DNA of 64,000 nucleotides from Promerops cafer (taxonomy: Eukaryota; Chordata; Aves; Passeriformes; Nectariniidae), in contig VZSE01015569.1 of the NCBI GenBank assembly GCA_013398275.1, positions 1 through 64,000 on the forward strand, read 5' to 3'. The notes beneath the pieces were generated by a model, which saw only the letters and a program-made list of their open reading frames with translations, had not been told where the DNA came from and searched no databases. Positions 14,001 to 27,778 of this stretch are shown here, one piece after another (the stretch's first letter is position 1; every line of letters begins with the position of its first letter). Both the position numbers and the translations under genes were made by a program.

Positions 14001-16095
14001 ACATCTGAGGCCATTCTATGATAACTAACTTTGGCTTCTGAGTAATCTAGAAAATACCAGTTCATGCTAAGAATAGGGTTGGGAACTTGTTACATTTTGG
14101 ATTATTTTTTGCTTTTTGTAGTTGGCAGGAGAAGGCTGAGCTAGAGGAGATGTTGGCTGAGATGACAGAAAAAACAATGATGTTTTATTTAGATATATCA
14201 GGCTGTATTTGCAGTTGGCTGGAGAGACTCGATAAAGATACTTCGATTTTACTAATAAACTGATAGGGAAAGAAATTGACATCCTTCGAAAAAATCTTTC
14301 AAGGACAAATAGAAAAAGTTCTGTCTGCATGTGTTAAGAATAACTGATTTGGCATATTTGCTTCCAGCTGGGACATACAGCTGAAGTGTTAAAAATGTCT
14401 CACAATTGCCTAAAAATAGATTGCCTGTCAAATTTACAGGCTCAGACAAATGCAGGTAGCATCTCATCCCCAAACTGGGTGGACTATAGATCAAATGATG
14501 AATAAACCTTTTGAAAGGAAAGGCAAAATTACTCCTGACAAGAATGAAGCCAAAAATACATCAATTTTTTTTTTCTGTCTTGCATGGCACAATGATTTTT
14601 GCTAAAATATATCATTTTTGACATACCCTCAGACCAGCACCTCAGAGATATTGAGGAAGCTGATGAAATTTCTCAGCAAAGAAACACTAGAAACATCATA
14701 AATATATTGCAAACTGTTCAAAGAAATATAAAAAATACAGATATGGAGAAAGGCAAAAGAATATATTAGTTACAGAGGAAGGAAAGAGAATCCAATTGAG
14801 GTTACATTTTCTAAGAGCACAAATATCCAAATTGTGCTTTAAACAGTTGTCATCTTAAGAAATGTGAGCAAGTGTAAATAGCAGTTTAAAGCAGGGGGAA
14901 ATTCTGATCAAGTCACACAGTACAAAAGACCTAATAACATGCTGTTGTGTGATGACAAATATTTTAAGAATTTTTTGCTTGTTTTCTTAATAAATACTGT
15001 AAACTGCTAGAGACTTTCTGGGTTCTGCTCTAACCTTGTCAATTGTAGAGCATTTCATGATATTGCTTGGCAGAAATCAACAAAGTTCAATTGCATGGTT
15101 TAAGTATCCACTTCATATATACTTTTCTGCAGTCCTTTAAGAGTCAAATTCATCCATGATAATGCAAAACAAAGTTGACAATTTCTGTTTCTCCATTCCA
15201 CTACTGACCTTCTCTTGACTAATGAAGAGAGTGTGGATGGTTACCAAGAGAAATATTCAGGATTTTTAAGGCTGCAGGGAATTTTTACTCTGCGTTACCT
15301 TTTGATAAATTGTTTGTGTTAGTCTCTCTCTCACAGCCACACAGTTCTGATGGAAAGACTGATATTAATGGAGAATTTATGATATTTATTTGCAATTTTT
15401 TTTTCAGTTATTAACTGCCTCCATTGTTAAGTTCACCTCGTTTGTAGCTTGATTTGTCTACAGCACTTTTGAGGCACAATTCTCTAAAAACAGAATTAGG
15501 AGTGAAATAAGTGCTTAAACAGTGCTATGAGACACAGCATGTTGTCAACTCCAGATATGGAGGATAGCTTTTACACTCTTTGTAAAATTCTCAACACACT
15601 CCTTTGACTAACAGGAAGTTAACTCAAGCTAAAATATGATTGCTAATTTATTGACTTATTGATTTATTTTTTCCAGTTGTGATTAGTATTTATTATTAAT
15701 GTCTTTTTTTCCCAAATCTTGCACAAATTGTCTCTGTAATAAAATGGTTTCTGATCACAAACCGATCATAACTGAAAAGTAGTTTCTTCTACTTTAAATA
15801 TTACTGCTGCTTTTTATTTCAGACTTTCTGGATATATTAGTGTTATTAATCAGCTCAACGGAGTTCAGTGAGTTCTATTAAAATAAAATACCCCTTTTTG
15901 CAATCAATACCCTCAGAAATTTTGACCATTGAATTAAATTTTATCCTAAATTAAGTTACTTATTTGAATCAGGACTAAAAAATGTATAAAGGAATTTCAT
16001 TCAGCTCCTTGGACAACATGAAAATTGAAAGTTTTGTCAGGGTCGAGTTTTTTTATATGTGCATAGCAAGATTTTCTGTTAGGTTTGATACTTGA

Positions 16096-16114
16096 AAGAG
16101 AAAGAAAGAAAGAA
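16096..16114. repeat. Short (AAAG)n microsatellite
   Basis: An AAAG/GAAA run of about four to five units, nearly perfect. It is a simple repeat with no inferred function. Confidence 0.8.
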
Positions 16115-17549
16115 CAAACACTGTACAAGATTTAAACATTCAATTACACAGTTTCCCTTAACTTCATATCTGCCACAAGTCAAAGAAACACCCAAGGATG
16201 CAAGTCACAATTGTACTGTGCTGCGAGTTCCCAAGATTTTTATAGCTGAATCTCAGTCATAAATCTATCCATTGCTTCATTTCTCCTCTTCCTGTCTCCT
16301 TTTTGCCCTTTCATAAAACTTCCTCCCTCTGGAGTATATTTGTATGTCACTGGAAAGGCCTGTCTCATAGCTTAGAAGTTAATTTTTAGGTTACAGTTAT
16401 CCTAAGCATGTGAATTATATCTTAAGAGTGACAAAAACTTGCCATTTTTTATACAGTATTTCCAATATTATGCTGTGGTATTCCTAAATAGAGCAGCTAA
16501 ATGAGTGCAATCAGTTGAGCTTTACCATCCAAAAGTAGAAATCCTATGACAAACCTACTAGTATAAACATGGCTTTCTCTTTGGTGATGAAAGGTCTTCT
16601 GAAGACCTAAGCTGTCAGAAGATACAGAGATGAATCTGTCACGTGAAACAGAAATACATGCAACTTCTAGGAAAAAAAAATTAGATACTTTTGTATACAA
16701 TGGATAACCTCCCTTTAATTTGGTTTGCATAAAGGCAACTTCTGAAGGAACCTCGGAAATAAAAGACTCTTAAGAAGGCTTTACTTCTTAAAATATATGC
16801 CTATAGTCTGTCTTCCTTACAGTAAATTTATTGTTCAAAATCTTTCATGTTAAACTACTCTTACAATTTCCCTCACACATATTTGAAGAGTGAGTCTAAT
16901 ATGCTGAAGACCTTTAACAAGAAGTTTTTCTCTTTACTCAGCGTGTATGAATATTAACACTTGCCTATATTTAAAGAGTTTTTTTGGTATAGATCAACTG
17001 GTGTAAGCATACCAGAAAGCCTTTTTCAGTAGAGGTATTTTTTAGCACCTTAACTCATGTTTTTCTTGTTAGATTAAGATCATAAAGATAAAGGAAGTGT
17101 TTGTCAGTATAACTGCAGCTGGAAAGGAAACAAACAAACAAATGCATACCTATATGCATACATGTATGTGATTGTTGTCACTTTTAAGTATAGACTACTG
17201 GTTAAAAGTAAAAGGATGACTAATAAGGGAAGATTTCTGTTCTCAGATACATCAGTATAAAATCTGAGCACTTAGTACTGATATCTGCAGCTGAGTCATG
17301 TTTTCAGAGATGCTGTAGCTCTGGAAAGCAGTATCTTTATGAGGGAATTATTGTAACAAGCCATTTCATTTGCATTTGTTATGGAAGAGGTAAAATAGAG
17401 TTGGAATATTCTCTTTACAATTATTTTTCCTTAAAATGTTTTTAATCTCTTAAATTGTAGACTTAGTATGACTGCACAGGTAGAAGGGGGTTGGGTGTTT
17501 CTGAGTGTGTGTAGGGGAAGGTGGCCTTTAAAATATCTTCTTATTCCAG

Positions 17550-17613
17550 ATCTGTGTATGACTTTCAGAATATGTTTAGAATCCTGGTCTGTTTATGCAT
17601 CTTGTGTAGTCAG
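17550..17613 (+). other. Candidate short exon with start codon before a consensus donor
   Basis: A perfect splice-donor consensus CAG|GTAAGT ends at a putative exon boundary at 17,613. Two plausible acceptors precede it, TTATTCCAG ending at 17,549 and GACTTTCAG ending at 17,568. Between them and the donor, an ATG at 17,572 opens 14 codons reading MFRILVCLCILCSQ, a hydrophobic stretch like the start of a signal peptide. Such a layout is typical of a first coding exon, but it can arise by chance in 64 kb, and no partner exon was found. No gene is assigned. Confidence 0.12.
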
Positions 17614-18193
17614 GTAAGTTAAAAGTATCTGTGAAACACTCTGATATACCAGAAATTATGAATACATATCAAAATATCTTCAGAATAGCAATCTCATGAG
17701 CACTTGCAATAGACCACCTAAAAATATTTCCAGAAAAACAATCTAGTCTGTAGCAGAACCAGCTGTACATGTGGACAGGTCTTGGAAGTTTCAGGTAACA
17801 TCTGTACCAGTAAACTAAATAGTGCCAAGACCCCTGGGCTGGCCAAGTGGCACAGTTTGGCCACATCTGTGAAATTAAGGTTTTTTAGCTTTAATTTTAA
17901 CTCCACCCAAACTGCCTCCTGGCAGTGATCCCCCAGCAATGTTGACTCCTGCACATTATCTAGGAATGCTGCTTGGGAAGGGGTTAGCTGGAGAGGGTCA
18001 AAGCCATTCCAGGGTCTGTGCTAACAATTTCACAGTGCAGAGTTTCAGTGTCTGGGAATGTTTCCAGGTAGTCTTTAACTTGCCATTATAGAAGCAGTTT
18101 CAGAGCTCCAGAAGTTGAGCTCCTCAGCCAGATGTTATCTGGCTACACCTCCTGCTGTATTTCCTTTTCTAGGATGGTTTGTTCTGTACTATT

Positions 18194-18241
18194 GGGAGGG
18201 GAGGGGAAGGAAGGAGAAAGGACAAGGCAGGGGAAGAAGAT
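18194..18241. repeat. G/A-rich low-complexity patch
   Basis: A nearly pure purine run on the plus strand with GGGGA and GGAAG units. It is simple sequence with G-runs, and no function is assigned. Confidence 0.6.
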
Positions 18242-21200
18242 TTTTCTTCAGATTTATTAACTTTGACATCATTACTCTGTGGACATCACAGTTGAAGGAA
18301 TCCTGCCATTTTCCACCTGTTCTTATTAGTGATTGCACAGGAATGGTAAAGAGTAATAGGACAAAAGACTGTCTTTCTTCAAGGTGGCAAGTATTCCTCA
18401 GGCTTTAGTATCCTATAAATGAAAACCTGATATTTGCACCTATATTTTTGTTAACAATCTAACAATATTTTATATGATTGGCTAAAATTAATAATAACAG
18501 TGTCTTTTCTGTCAAATATACTCATTTGCGTAAAGCTGGAACCAGTGTTCCTTTCTTGCTCTAGATGGTGGCAGAAATTTCATCTTCTTTATTGTTCACA
18601 GGAAATCTAGGATGTTCAGTCCTTACACCAAGAAAGTTTAATGTTCTGCTGCTGGTGGTGATGTGTTTCACTTAGAAATGTTAAAACTTTTTCATCAGTT
18701 TTGTATCTTCCTCTGGCTTTGCCTTCGTAGGCAATCAAAGCATGACACAATCCTAATGTTAGCTTTTTAAAAATTATCATTAAATAACGTTATCTAATTC
18801 TGAATGACTCCTAATGGACATCTGAGAGAAGAAAGAAGGAGTGCAAAGTGACCTATCCAAGACAATCCCTAGACAAAAATCTCAGTGTGATGGGATAAAA
18901 CTACTTGTGTATTTCTGAGGACTCCTAGCTTTTAAAGTGGGATGGCTGTGCCCAAACCAGTTAGTGGAAATAGTCCCTGATATTTTCAAACTCCAAGAGT
19001 GTGCCCAGTGATCATTTAGGGAAAATATGAAGTTACCCAGGCAAATACATCAGGCACCACCCTAGCAATCAAATGAGTGGTGAATAAATTTGTGTCCTGA
19101 AAATACTATCTGTGATTGTTTAATTTAGAGGTGAGGCATGGCCATTAAGAGTGATATGGTTTAGAATTTTCATAAGAGAAGAGTTGCCGTGAAGAAAAGG
19201 ATCAGAGTTCAAAGATGTAAATAAGGTGAGAGCACTGGTAACACAAGGAGTATCGTGGTAAAACATGCCAGCTTTCAACCCAGTAAGTAATTACAGTAGA
19301 CTCATTTAATTGGATGATTAACATTACGTCTTAGATTCCTAGTTGGAAATTACTTATATACAATGCTTAAAAAGTCTTCAAACTCTAGATACCTGCTGTC
19401 CTCACCTTCCTTTTCTCCTCAGTACAAATATTGATTTTTTTGTGAAACAACAACTGAACTGCTGCAATCTAAATTTTTTACAGCAACTTAAAGCTAGTTT
19501 ACCTTGTAATGCTAAAGTGCAGAATTTGCTTCATAAACAATTCTTTTTCTCATACAACTGGGCAGGACAGAGCATTCAATGTATTAGCTTTATGAGATTT
19601 TCTACTATCCTACCTATGAGTGAAAAGCTTTAACAGGTGGTACATGGTAGTCCTACCAAGAGCTCACCAGTTGCTAAGTGGTGGCTGACTGGGAATGTGC
19701 TCCACTACCACTCTAGTGTAAATCATATGACAATCAAATCAAACTGTGTTTTTGAGAACATAGGACTCATTACTCTAATGCCATAGTAATTCTGTAACTC
19801 TTTTATGTTTCCAAAGCTTCTACTGGAAGTTGTACCTGTGAGACTTGTAAATGGTGAGATAAAGCAGTCGAGTCAGAAAAATGGTTTGCAACCAGTCAGA
19901 GGGATGGACAGGAGAGATTGAAAAGTCAGACACAGACAGGAGTAATCCTGGACCAAAATTTCCAAGAGATACATATTTTCAGTACTAATCTTCGAAAACC
20001 ATAAAATAGAACCAGACCTTTGTGACCAATTTGAAGTGTTATCCCATATTTCCTGAATACTAACATGACTTGAATTATTCCTATTCATTTTCTGAAATAA
20101 ATCTTCTAGTGCTGATCTATGAAAATACCTAAAAGCAGATAAAATCTTGACATCCCTGATCAGCCTCTGCACAGACAATGCTGGTAGCTTTTTTTGGACT
20201 GGAAAGCCCACTCCTTAGTGAAGCTAAAAGCCATAGGCTTCAGTGATGGGAGACCTCCTTCTGCATGGAGCCATCTGCCCGAGGCACGCTGAGCCTTAGG
20301 ACTGTTTACCATAGATGGATCTACAATGCTCTACACAGTGAGATGCTGGCACAGTGTTCACAGTATGCTATGAACACTAGGAAGCCATAGCAATATTGGT
20401 CAGTCCTTCATAACTTCATTTCCCAAATGTTCATAATTAAACAGTTTTTATTTAAGTAATCAGCATGAAATCCTTAGCTTTGTTTTTGCAACCGGTATTG
20501 TGTTTATGGAGCCAAATATTGAAAACTTTGATACTGAATACCTTGTATGTGTTAATTTTGGCAACCTTTAAAGATTCTGTAGATGCCTTGCTATGTTACC
20601 ACCACCCACTCTTCAACCCCCCTGGCCATCAGTCCCTCCAAACCACAGAGACATGTTTCTCTTTTAATACTTTCTTGCAGTATTTCTCATGAAAATCGTG
20701 TGTGATTTCAGCAGAGTGAAACTTGATCTCAAAGTGTCTGTAGGACCAGAAGTTTTTAAAGAAAACATTTCTTAAATCTTGTGTTCACTGCTGCTTCAGC
20801 AGGCCAATTAGACTTGATGGGAATTCTAGAAAGCTGTCGCCAGGCGTTGCAGCAGGAATAGCAAACAAGGCCCAAAGCAAATAAACGAATGGGTAAAGTG
20901 TGGCCATCCTCAGAACCTCCTTGCTGATGACCTTCTCGTCTTTGCAAAGGGATGCTGAAGGTACTGGATGAAGGGACCCCAGGTTAATTAGATTTGACAT
21001 TAGTTAACAGCAGCAATTACTAGAGACTAATTAATCAGGGAAAGTCTCCAAACAGAAGGAGAATAAATAAACGGGTGGTAACATTCTGATCCATTTACCC
21101 CCCTAGATAAGGATGTGCCCCAGGTGTCAGGCTGAGGTGGGACTAATCTGTCTTGTTCAGTTTCTCCCTGGAACTTGGGTGACTCTTCACACATCCATCT

Positions 21201-23217
21201 TCCTTCACATGGAGACAAACAAGCATTCACTAAGCCATTAGTAACACCATTCCTATAAAAACTCTGTCCTTCCCACATTTTTTCTTTAATCCTCCCCCTT
21301 TCTTAAAGAACTCTTCAAAAAAGTTCTGAGAATGCAAATGAAATTACTTTCTACTTTCGTTAACTAGAATAATTTCAATACCCTAGTAGTAGTGGTTTCT
21401 ACATGCAGAGCCAGCAGTTTTTCATTGCAGCCAATGAAGAGTTCCAGCTACTTAATCTGTAAAGAGTAAGTTCCCTGGTTTTCATTCCTCTCCAGGCCAG
21501 TGGGGGTAGGTCACATGGAATATCCTAAAAAACTACAGCAAGCACCACCAGCTGATTCAGGAGTCAGCCATGGCCTTACTACAGGCACAGGCACTTGAGT
21601 TGCCCCAGAGGCAGTTCGCGAGACTGACTGAGCTGTGATGCAGCTCCTGCTCCTCTGCACTGACCCACAGGAATCCTGTACCTGGCACAGGTTATTTCCA
21701 CTCCCACTGCCAGCTCAGTTCTGCTGGTTGGGGCAGCATGGGAATCAGAGGAGTCCTACTTACATGGGGCAGGACTAACACCACAGAAGGGGCTTTCCCT
21801 GGCACAACCAGCTGAATGATACAAATACTTCTTGCAAGAGACAATTTCTGAGCCCTTTCTGCCTTAGTTATGAACTGAATTCCAGCCTCTCTGAGTTTAT
21901 AAGGACAATTCTTCCCCCAGCATACTTCTGAACGTAGAAGGACTGAAGAGAGATCAACAATGATCATAAAATATTAAGGGTATAATATTCAGTCATACTG
22001 CATTTGGTTACTTTATTCATTAAGACAGGCATTCTACAGGTAGAGTATTGTTAAAGTTATTGGGATTTCTCCATAAAGATGTCTTCATCTTCACCATAAA
22101 TAAAAATCCCTGAAATATTGATACAGGACCAAAATGCTGATATAGTATTCTAGTATTATGGACTATACAAATTTGATGTAATTCTGTACAGTGCATATTT
22201 TTTTAAACATAGCTAGGTTTAAACAACCTAACCTAATAAACCCTCTTAAATAACTACATAAAATCATAATTAAATAAATACCACTTGATTGTTTAGCTTT
22301 TACATAGCTGTCAACATGTTTATGGGAAAGGAGCAAGCAAAATTTTAATTATAAAAGTATGGATGTTTTCAAATAGTTTACTGAAAGAAGGTAAGTTTAT
22401 AAAACTCTGCAGAAGTCACTAAAGCCACTATGGAAAAGAAAAAAGGAAAGCAAAGAAGAAAGAACTTAGATAAAAATAAACATATTGGACCAAGTTATGA
22501 AAATGAAGGGTAATACATCTAAATAACTGCACTGTGATTAACAATTCATTTTTGAACCTACTTTCTATCATCAAACTAAAAAAAAAAGCAAAGAAAATAA
22601 GCAACATAGATTTTTGGAAGATGAGAACACATCCCACAGAAGGTCTGTGGGTGAAAATCTGGCTCCTATGAAGCCAAAGTCAAAATTCCTATTGACTGTA
22701 GCAGTGCTGGAGTTTTCTCGACACATGTAAACTCCCACTGACCTGGAGTGCAGGAGCTAGCCTTTATTCTCTTTTGCCTTTCAGATTTTTTCTTTCATAC
22801 AGTTTGTCATTATCAAAACTTAGATTGTATGTTGAATGGTAACTTAGACAATGTGTACAAAACAATGTGCGATACATGAAGATTCAACAGCTGAGCAGCA
22901 TTCTCTGAGTTTAAACCATCTCCTGCCAATAACTGCAACTGGACAACCTCAAGGCTTGCTCATGTTTAGAACAAGTATAGAATTTGATCTGTATGCTGAC
23001 ACATCTGTATAACCTGGCAGAAGTAATGAAAGGCAGTGCTAATCTGAAGATGGGGCAAAGTATTTGAAGCATTTAATTCATCCTGGGATACTACTTAAAT
23101 TATTTTGGCACTGCTGTTCAGTACATCAATGAAAGGAAATGGACAGCTCGAGGAGTTTGAGTTAGATTGAGGTAGATGCTTCAAGTTACCAAGGTGATTA
23201 CACCTTCCCTGGACTTT

Positions 23218-23300
23218 CTCTGTGACCACAGGTGTGTCACTTAACCTTTTTGTGCCTCAATTACTCATTTGTAGGTACTAATAGTATTTTCTTCCTAAAG
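23218..23300 (+). mobile_element. MIR SINE remnant
   Basis: The sequence follows the core of the MIR family in order: TGTGACC, then a GTCACTTAACCT block, TGTGCCTCAATT, CTCATTTGTA and TAATAGTA. This matches the conserved middle of the tRNA-derived mammalian-wide interspersed repeat, known from amniotes generally. It is diverged and truncated at both ends, so it is an ancient insertion. The match is from memory of the family consensus. Confidence 0.75.
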
Positions 23301-24452
23301 GGAAAGTTGGCTTAGTGTAAATGCATCAAAATGCGTGAGGTTTTCAGAAAAGAAAGAAAAAAATAAAGATAAGTACAATACATGATAATTTATTGTAGAT
23401 GCAAAAGAATCCCACTCATATGGTGGAGACATGCAAGAGTGCAATGGGACAGCCACACTGGATTGCAAAGCACATCACTGCATTTAGGCAGAGCTGCATC
23501 GAGAGAAAAAGGTCTCAAGCAGCTTCAAAGAGGCATGGTCACAGCAAGGCATGAACATGACTCTCCTCTGTATGGATTCCTGTCAGTGTGTCTGCAGGGT
23601 GCAGGTACACACGAGACTTTACTGACTTCCATTTCCATGAGCACAGGCATGTTTGCCTCTCTCCACCGCAAATGTGTCCTTAGGTTCAAGGAATGAGTGA
23701 TCAGGATTCTAGGTGTAAAGCACTGTGAAACAGAGGACTTGGAGGGTTTGGGGGGTATTTGTAAATGCTGCAAGATGATTTTTTTCCTACTTCATTTTAA
23801 GTGCATTGTATCAAAAGAAAAATCAATGTTCCTTTTCCTACAACAGTGTGAGTTGACACAAGGCACAAATACAAACTTGGTTTGTTGTTATTTAAACTTC
23901 TTTAATCCTGATAACTGGTGCTTGTGGAGAAGGGAGACATAGTTGGAGAGAAGCCATACTTTTTCAAATTGATTAAAAACACCTTTTGAATAATAAATAA
24001 CTTTAGCTGGCTGACCTCTAAAGCAAATGATACTGCAAAGTTCTGCAGTATAAAATAAGATTCCTTTTCCCAGCACTTTTGAACGTTGGCTTGTCAAGTA
24101 TTCCTTTTGACAAGCTTCCGCCTAAAAGTTCTGTTGTCAAACAAGTATGCTTCCAGTAGACTTTATAAGTTAAAAATATTCAAGGGAAAACAACATCTTT
24201 TTGCTCAGTGTGGGTAATTTAAGTGCTGTTTGATCACATATAGATAACACTGGAGAAATTGCTGGCATTGTTTCATGTCATCTGATAAAGCAAGGCAATA
24301 AATTTTACTGGAGGTTGGCAGCAGGAAGAGGTGCTGCAGGTCAGGTCTGAGGTGAGCACTATTTTATAAGTATTGAAGAAGACAGAGAAATTAAGTGAGA
24401 GGGCAGGAGCTGGAGAAAGCAGAGATCATAAAGCCAAGGATTTGGACCTAGG

Positions 24453-24570
24453 TTTTTTCTTTTCTTTTTTTTTTTTTTGTCCAGTCTGGCATTTTTTTTG
24501 TTTGGTTTGGTTTGATTTTTTTGTTTTGTTTTGTTTGTTTGTTTTGGTTTCGATTTTGGTTCTGGTTTCC
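24453..24570. repeat. T-rich / (GTTTT)n low-complexity tract
   Basis: A pyrimidine run (T with two C) at 24,453-24,478 is followed, after a short unique break, by T and G only from about 24,492. The second part is built of GTTTG, GTTTT and GTTT units and runs to about 24,570 with few interruptions. It is a simple-sequence region. A retrocopy tail on the minus strand was considered, but no gene body was found next to it. Confidence 0.8.
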
Positions 24571-26702
24571 TCTTTAGAACTGACTGGCTTATAAATTGGT
24601 GCCATAAACCTTCAATCCATAACATCTGTCAGTCATGTAAAAAAAAAATATAATAGCTCAGAAAAGCTCAAAAAAGTACACAGGGTAGCAAGAAAGTGAC
24701 ATAAATGAGCAAGGAAAAAGGCATCTGGTATGAAGACACATTAGTTTACCCTTTGAAAGGATCTCACTCTGCAGGGATCTCACTTGCTTGTAAAGCTTGG
24801 CTGCCTAAATGAAGAGACTACAAATGAAAAATATTGTTATTTTCACAAATGTCACCAGGCTGCAAGTGCTTGCCTACTGTTAACCCAGCTGTCTACCCAG
24901 CTCTTCTTGCTGCTTCTTTTTTTTTCCACCTAAACATAAACTGATATAAAAGGTCTCCTCAGAAAAAAAGATTTTATGTTATTTCCCCTCAGTCATAATG
25001 TATCAAGTTTCTAACTGTTTTCCTCGAGGTCTGAGAGGACAGGATAGCTCAGCTCTTCTCCAGCAAAAAGCTTGCTGAAACCTTTGTATTTCTCCACAAA
25101 TACTCCTTTAACAAACCATTTTTATCACTATATCTGCTACAATTTAAGGTGAAGGAAAGAAGCACCATTTATGCCTTTTATGAATTTCAAATTTCATATG
25201 AAAGCATCAGTCTCAAGCTCTAAGTGTTGAGTTCAGCATAACCTCCTCTCTCTCAGCTATAGCTGAAAACTTTGGAGCTGCAAATGTCCTCCATGGGTTA
25301 CCAGGTTCCATTGCAGTTTACAAAGAAAACACAAACATCATTAAAGCAAAGCATTTTCTTCAAAACTGTTTATTCAAGCTCCCAAGAGTCCTTTACAAGA
25401 CGTGGCAGAGAATCTAAATTTCAAAGCATATGAATTCTAACCTAAGTATTCAAGTGCTGCAATAGGCCCATTGCTTCTTGTAAGAAATGCTATTTCACAG
25501 ACATTGGAAAATTTATTTTGCCTTTTAAAAGGATGCAACACTTATTAAAGGTCAGCTAGGAACTTAAATCTGGTGTCAGCTTCTGCCTGTGGTACATGAA
25601 GCAGTAATGAATCAAGTCCAGAAATCTTAAGAGCTAATTCATTATTGTACAGAAGTTGCATCTTCATATCCTGCAGTGAAAGAGGTCATTTGCAGAGAAA
25701 AAGTAACTAAAAAGGAGGCATAGCTGTAATTGTGACAAACTGTCTGAATTTATCTTCTTTTCATGATCCCAGAGAATGAGTGACTTCAAGCAAATGGGAT
25801 GCATCTTAGAGTGCAACACTACAGAGAATGGGGCCTCCTGTTACTTACCCCCTCATGTAGACACTGGAACTTTTCAATACTTGACAGAAACACAGGCTTC
25901 TTTTAAATTATGTAACTTCTTTTATAGGTCACCTGAGCCTTTGAGATAGACACTCTGAAATCTGTTTAATTGCATTAACAATTAATTAATTTTATTGTAT
26001 TAATTGTATTAATTTTTCAGCAGAACAGAATTATCATCGACAAAGAGATAATATTTTGTACCATCATAGTAATTTTTATGACCAGGTGAACATTCCAGAA
26101 TGTTTAAAAACCACCATTGTAATACATAGTTTTATCTAGCATTACACAGGCTTCACATCCCTCCTCTTAATAAAATGCAAAAGACCAGGATCCTGGAGGT
26201 TCAGGTCTGCAGTTTACTACACTGGGAATGTGCACTACACAAGAACAGTCTTCTGAAAGTTCCTTACAACCACCTTAGATTTTGCATTATGAAAAGAAAG
26301 ATTAAAAAAGGCAAGATCTTACTAATTTTTTCAAACAGTACTCAAAAAATGAAAGTAAGAATTATTTCCACTTTTTCAGTATTTTTAATTTGGGTGATTT
26401 CTCAGATCTCTTTAAAGATGTACATTACAATCCACAACATTGAAATTCTTGACTTTAGTTTTCATTTGTTGGTTTGTTGCTTTGTTGTCAACACAGAAAG
26501 TTTCAGTGAAAAAAATAAACACTGTTTGTCTTAATTTTTTTTCTAAATTAAAATATTTCAAATCATTGTTTCTAGAATGTTTGTATTTATATAGAAATTC
26601 TGTGCCTCTTAAAAAGTGACATCTACTTCTGTCTGGACACTTGAAAAGCTAGTCGAAGTTCTGATATTCTGGTCAATTAAAAACTGGACTTCAGTATAAA
26701 GG

Positions 26703-26757
26703 GACATTTTAATGAAAATATATAAATTGACATTTTTATGAAAATATCATATAAATC
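26703..26757. repeat. Imperfect ~27-bp tandem duplication
   Basis: Two consecutive units begin GACATTTTAATGAAAATAT and GACATTTTTATGAAAATAT and then diverge slightly at the AT-rich end. It is probably a small replication-slippage duplication. Confidence 0.65.
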
Positions 26758-27778
26758 ACTACTATTTCAGCCAGCTTAAATCTGCTCCTTCTTGAGCTAG
26801 GATCTGTTTCATAATACATGTGAGGTTATTATTCCTTCAACCATGACTCGTGTATCACCATCAGAATAAAACAAGTTTAGCACATCATTTTTAGAAGAAA
26901 ATCACTTTTCTTTATTCTACAGTGCTAATATGAGTTAGGTCTAATTTGAATATGAAAAAATAGTCATTATAATAGCTCTAAACAGACGGTATTCACATCC
27001 ATCTCCACTTCTGTTGTCATCTACAAGGCCTGATAAATAGAAGTAAACAAATTATTTATTAAGATGAGTTTATTCAGTGGTTTTGTCCACTTTCCGTTCT
27101 CAAGCTGTGACTCAGCCACTTTAAAAAAAGGAGAGTGGGCTTTTTTTTATAGTTAGTTTTAATGACTGGAGGTTGTTTGTGTAACCCTTGAGAAACTGGC
27201 GCTTTCAGGCTGATCAATCTGTTGTCCAGTGACCCCGTGGTGAAGCGTTAGCCCAAGGTCAGTGGGGACCAGGAGGGCTGCCAAGGGCTCAGCCATTTTC
27301 CCTGGGATGTGGGAAGCAGCCAGGGAGGCAGCGCTGCTTTTCAGGAACAAGGACAGTATGGTTTCCATCCTTGCCTCAGTGTTATTTTGAGGTTACCAAC
27401 AGCAAGGAAAAGAGGCATGCTTAAGTCTTTGGGGCTTCACTCCTGCCTGCTCAAAGAGTTTTCTAGGTGGCACAGTGATGTTTTAGATGACAAACATGGC
27501 AGTCCTTTTCTAACTGATATATAAGTTCAAACTGTACTATTTTAGTACAACAAAACTGACCTTTCTAGGTTAGACACTGTTCAACCTTTATAAAAATGCT
27601 TATACTTAAAAATGCATTAGCAGTATAAGGACTTTTCCATGGTAGGACTGTCATTTTAGCAATGTATAGTTTTGTCTTTTTAAGTATGCCACCAAATAAA
27701 AACCTGCTTGAATAGCTCAAATTCTCTAACTTCACCACTTCTCAATATTGTAACTAAAGATAGTCAGGAAAAAAAGAT

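Larger units (their letters stand above)
11085..23217. other. AT-rich non-coding sequence, no gene recognised
   Basis: The sequence is CpG-poor, with no recognisable exon apart from the weak candidate at 17.55-17.61 kb. It contains small low-complexity patches: an imperfect repeat of TTAACTGACAAT around 11,315-11,345, AAAG repeats at 16.1 kb and a G/A-rich patch at 18.2 kb. The open frame at 19,873-20,211 minus has no protein character that I recognise. No mobile element was identified, although old diverged fragments could be missed by eye. Confidence 0.55.
23301..27778. other. AT-rich non-coding sequence with T-rich tract
   Basis: No gene was recognised. The stretch includes the T/G-rich tract at 24.45-24.57 kb, a TAAT-rich patch at about 25,970-26,020, a diverged tandem duplication at 26.70-26.76 kb and a slightly more GC-rich block at 27,170-27,380 with no recognisable protein. 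Confidence 0.55.

Noticed and set aside
19873..20211. 112-codon minus-strand open frame
   Set aside because: No domain, no splice context and AT-rich codon use like the surrounding non-coding DNA.
24090..24114. Inverted repeat CTTGTCAA...TTGACAAG
   Set aside because: An 8-bp stem is expected by chance several times in 64 kb, and no longer hairpin or miRNA-like arm surrounds it.
24453..24570. Poly(A) tail of a minus-strand retrocopy
   Set aside because: No gene-like sequence or target-site duplication was found on the expected side; the tract is better explained as simple sequence.
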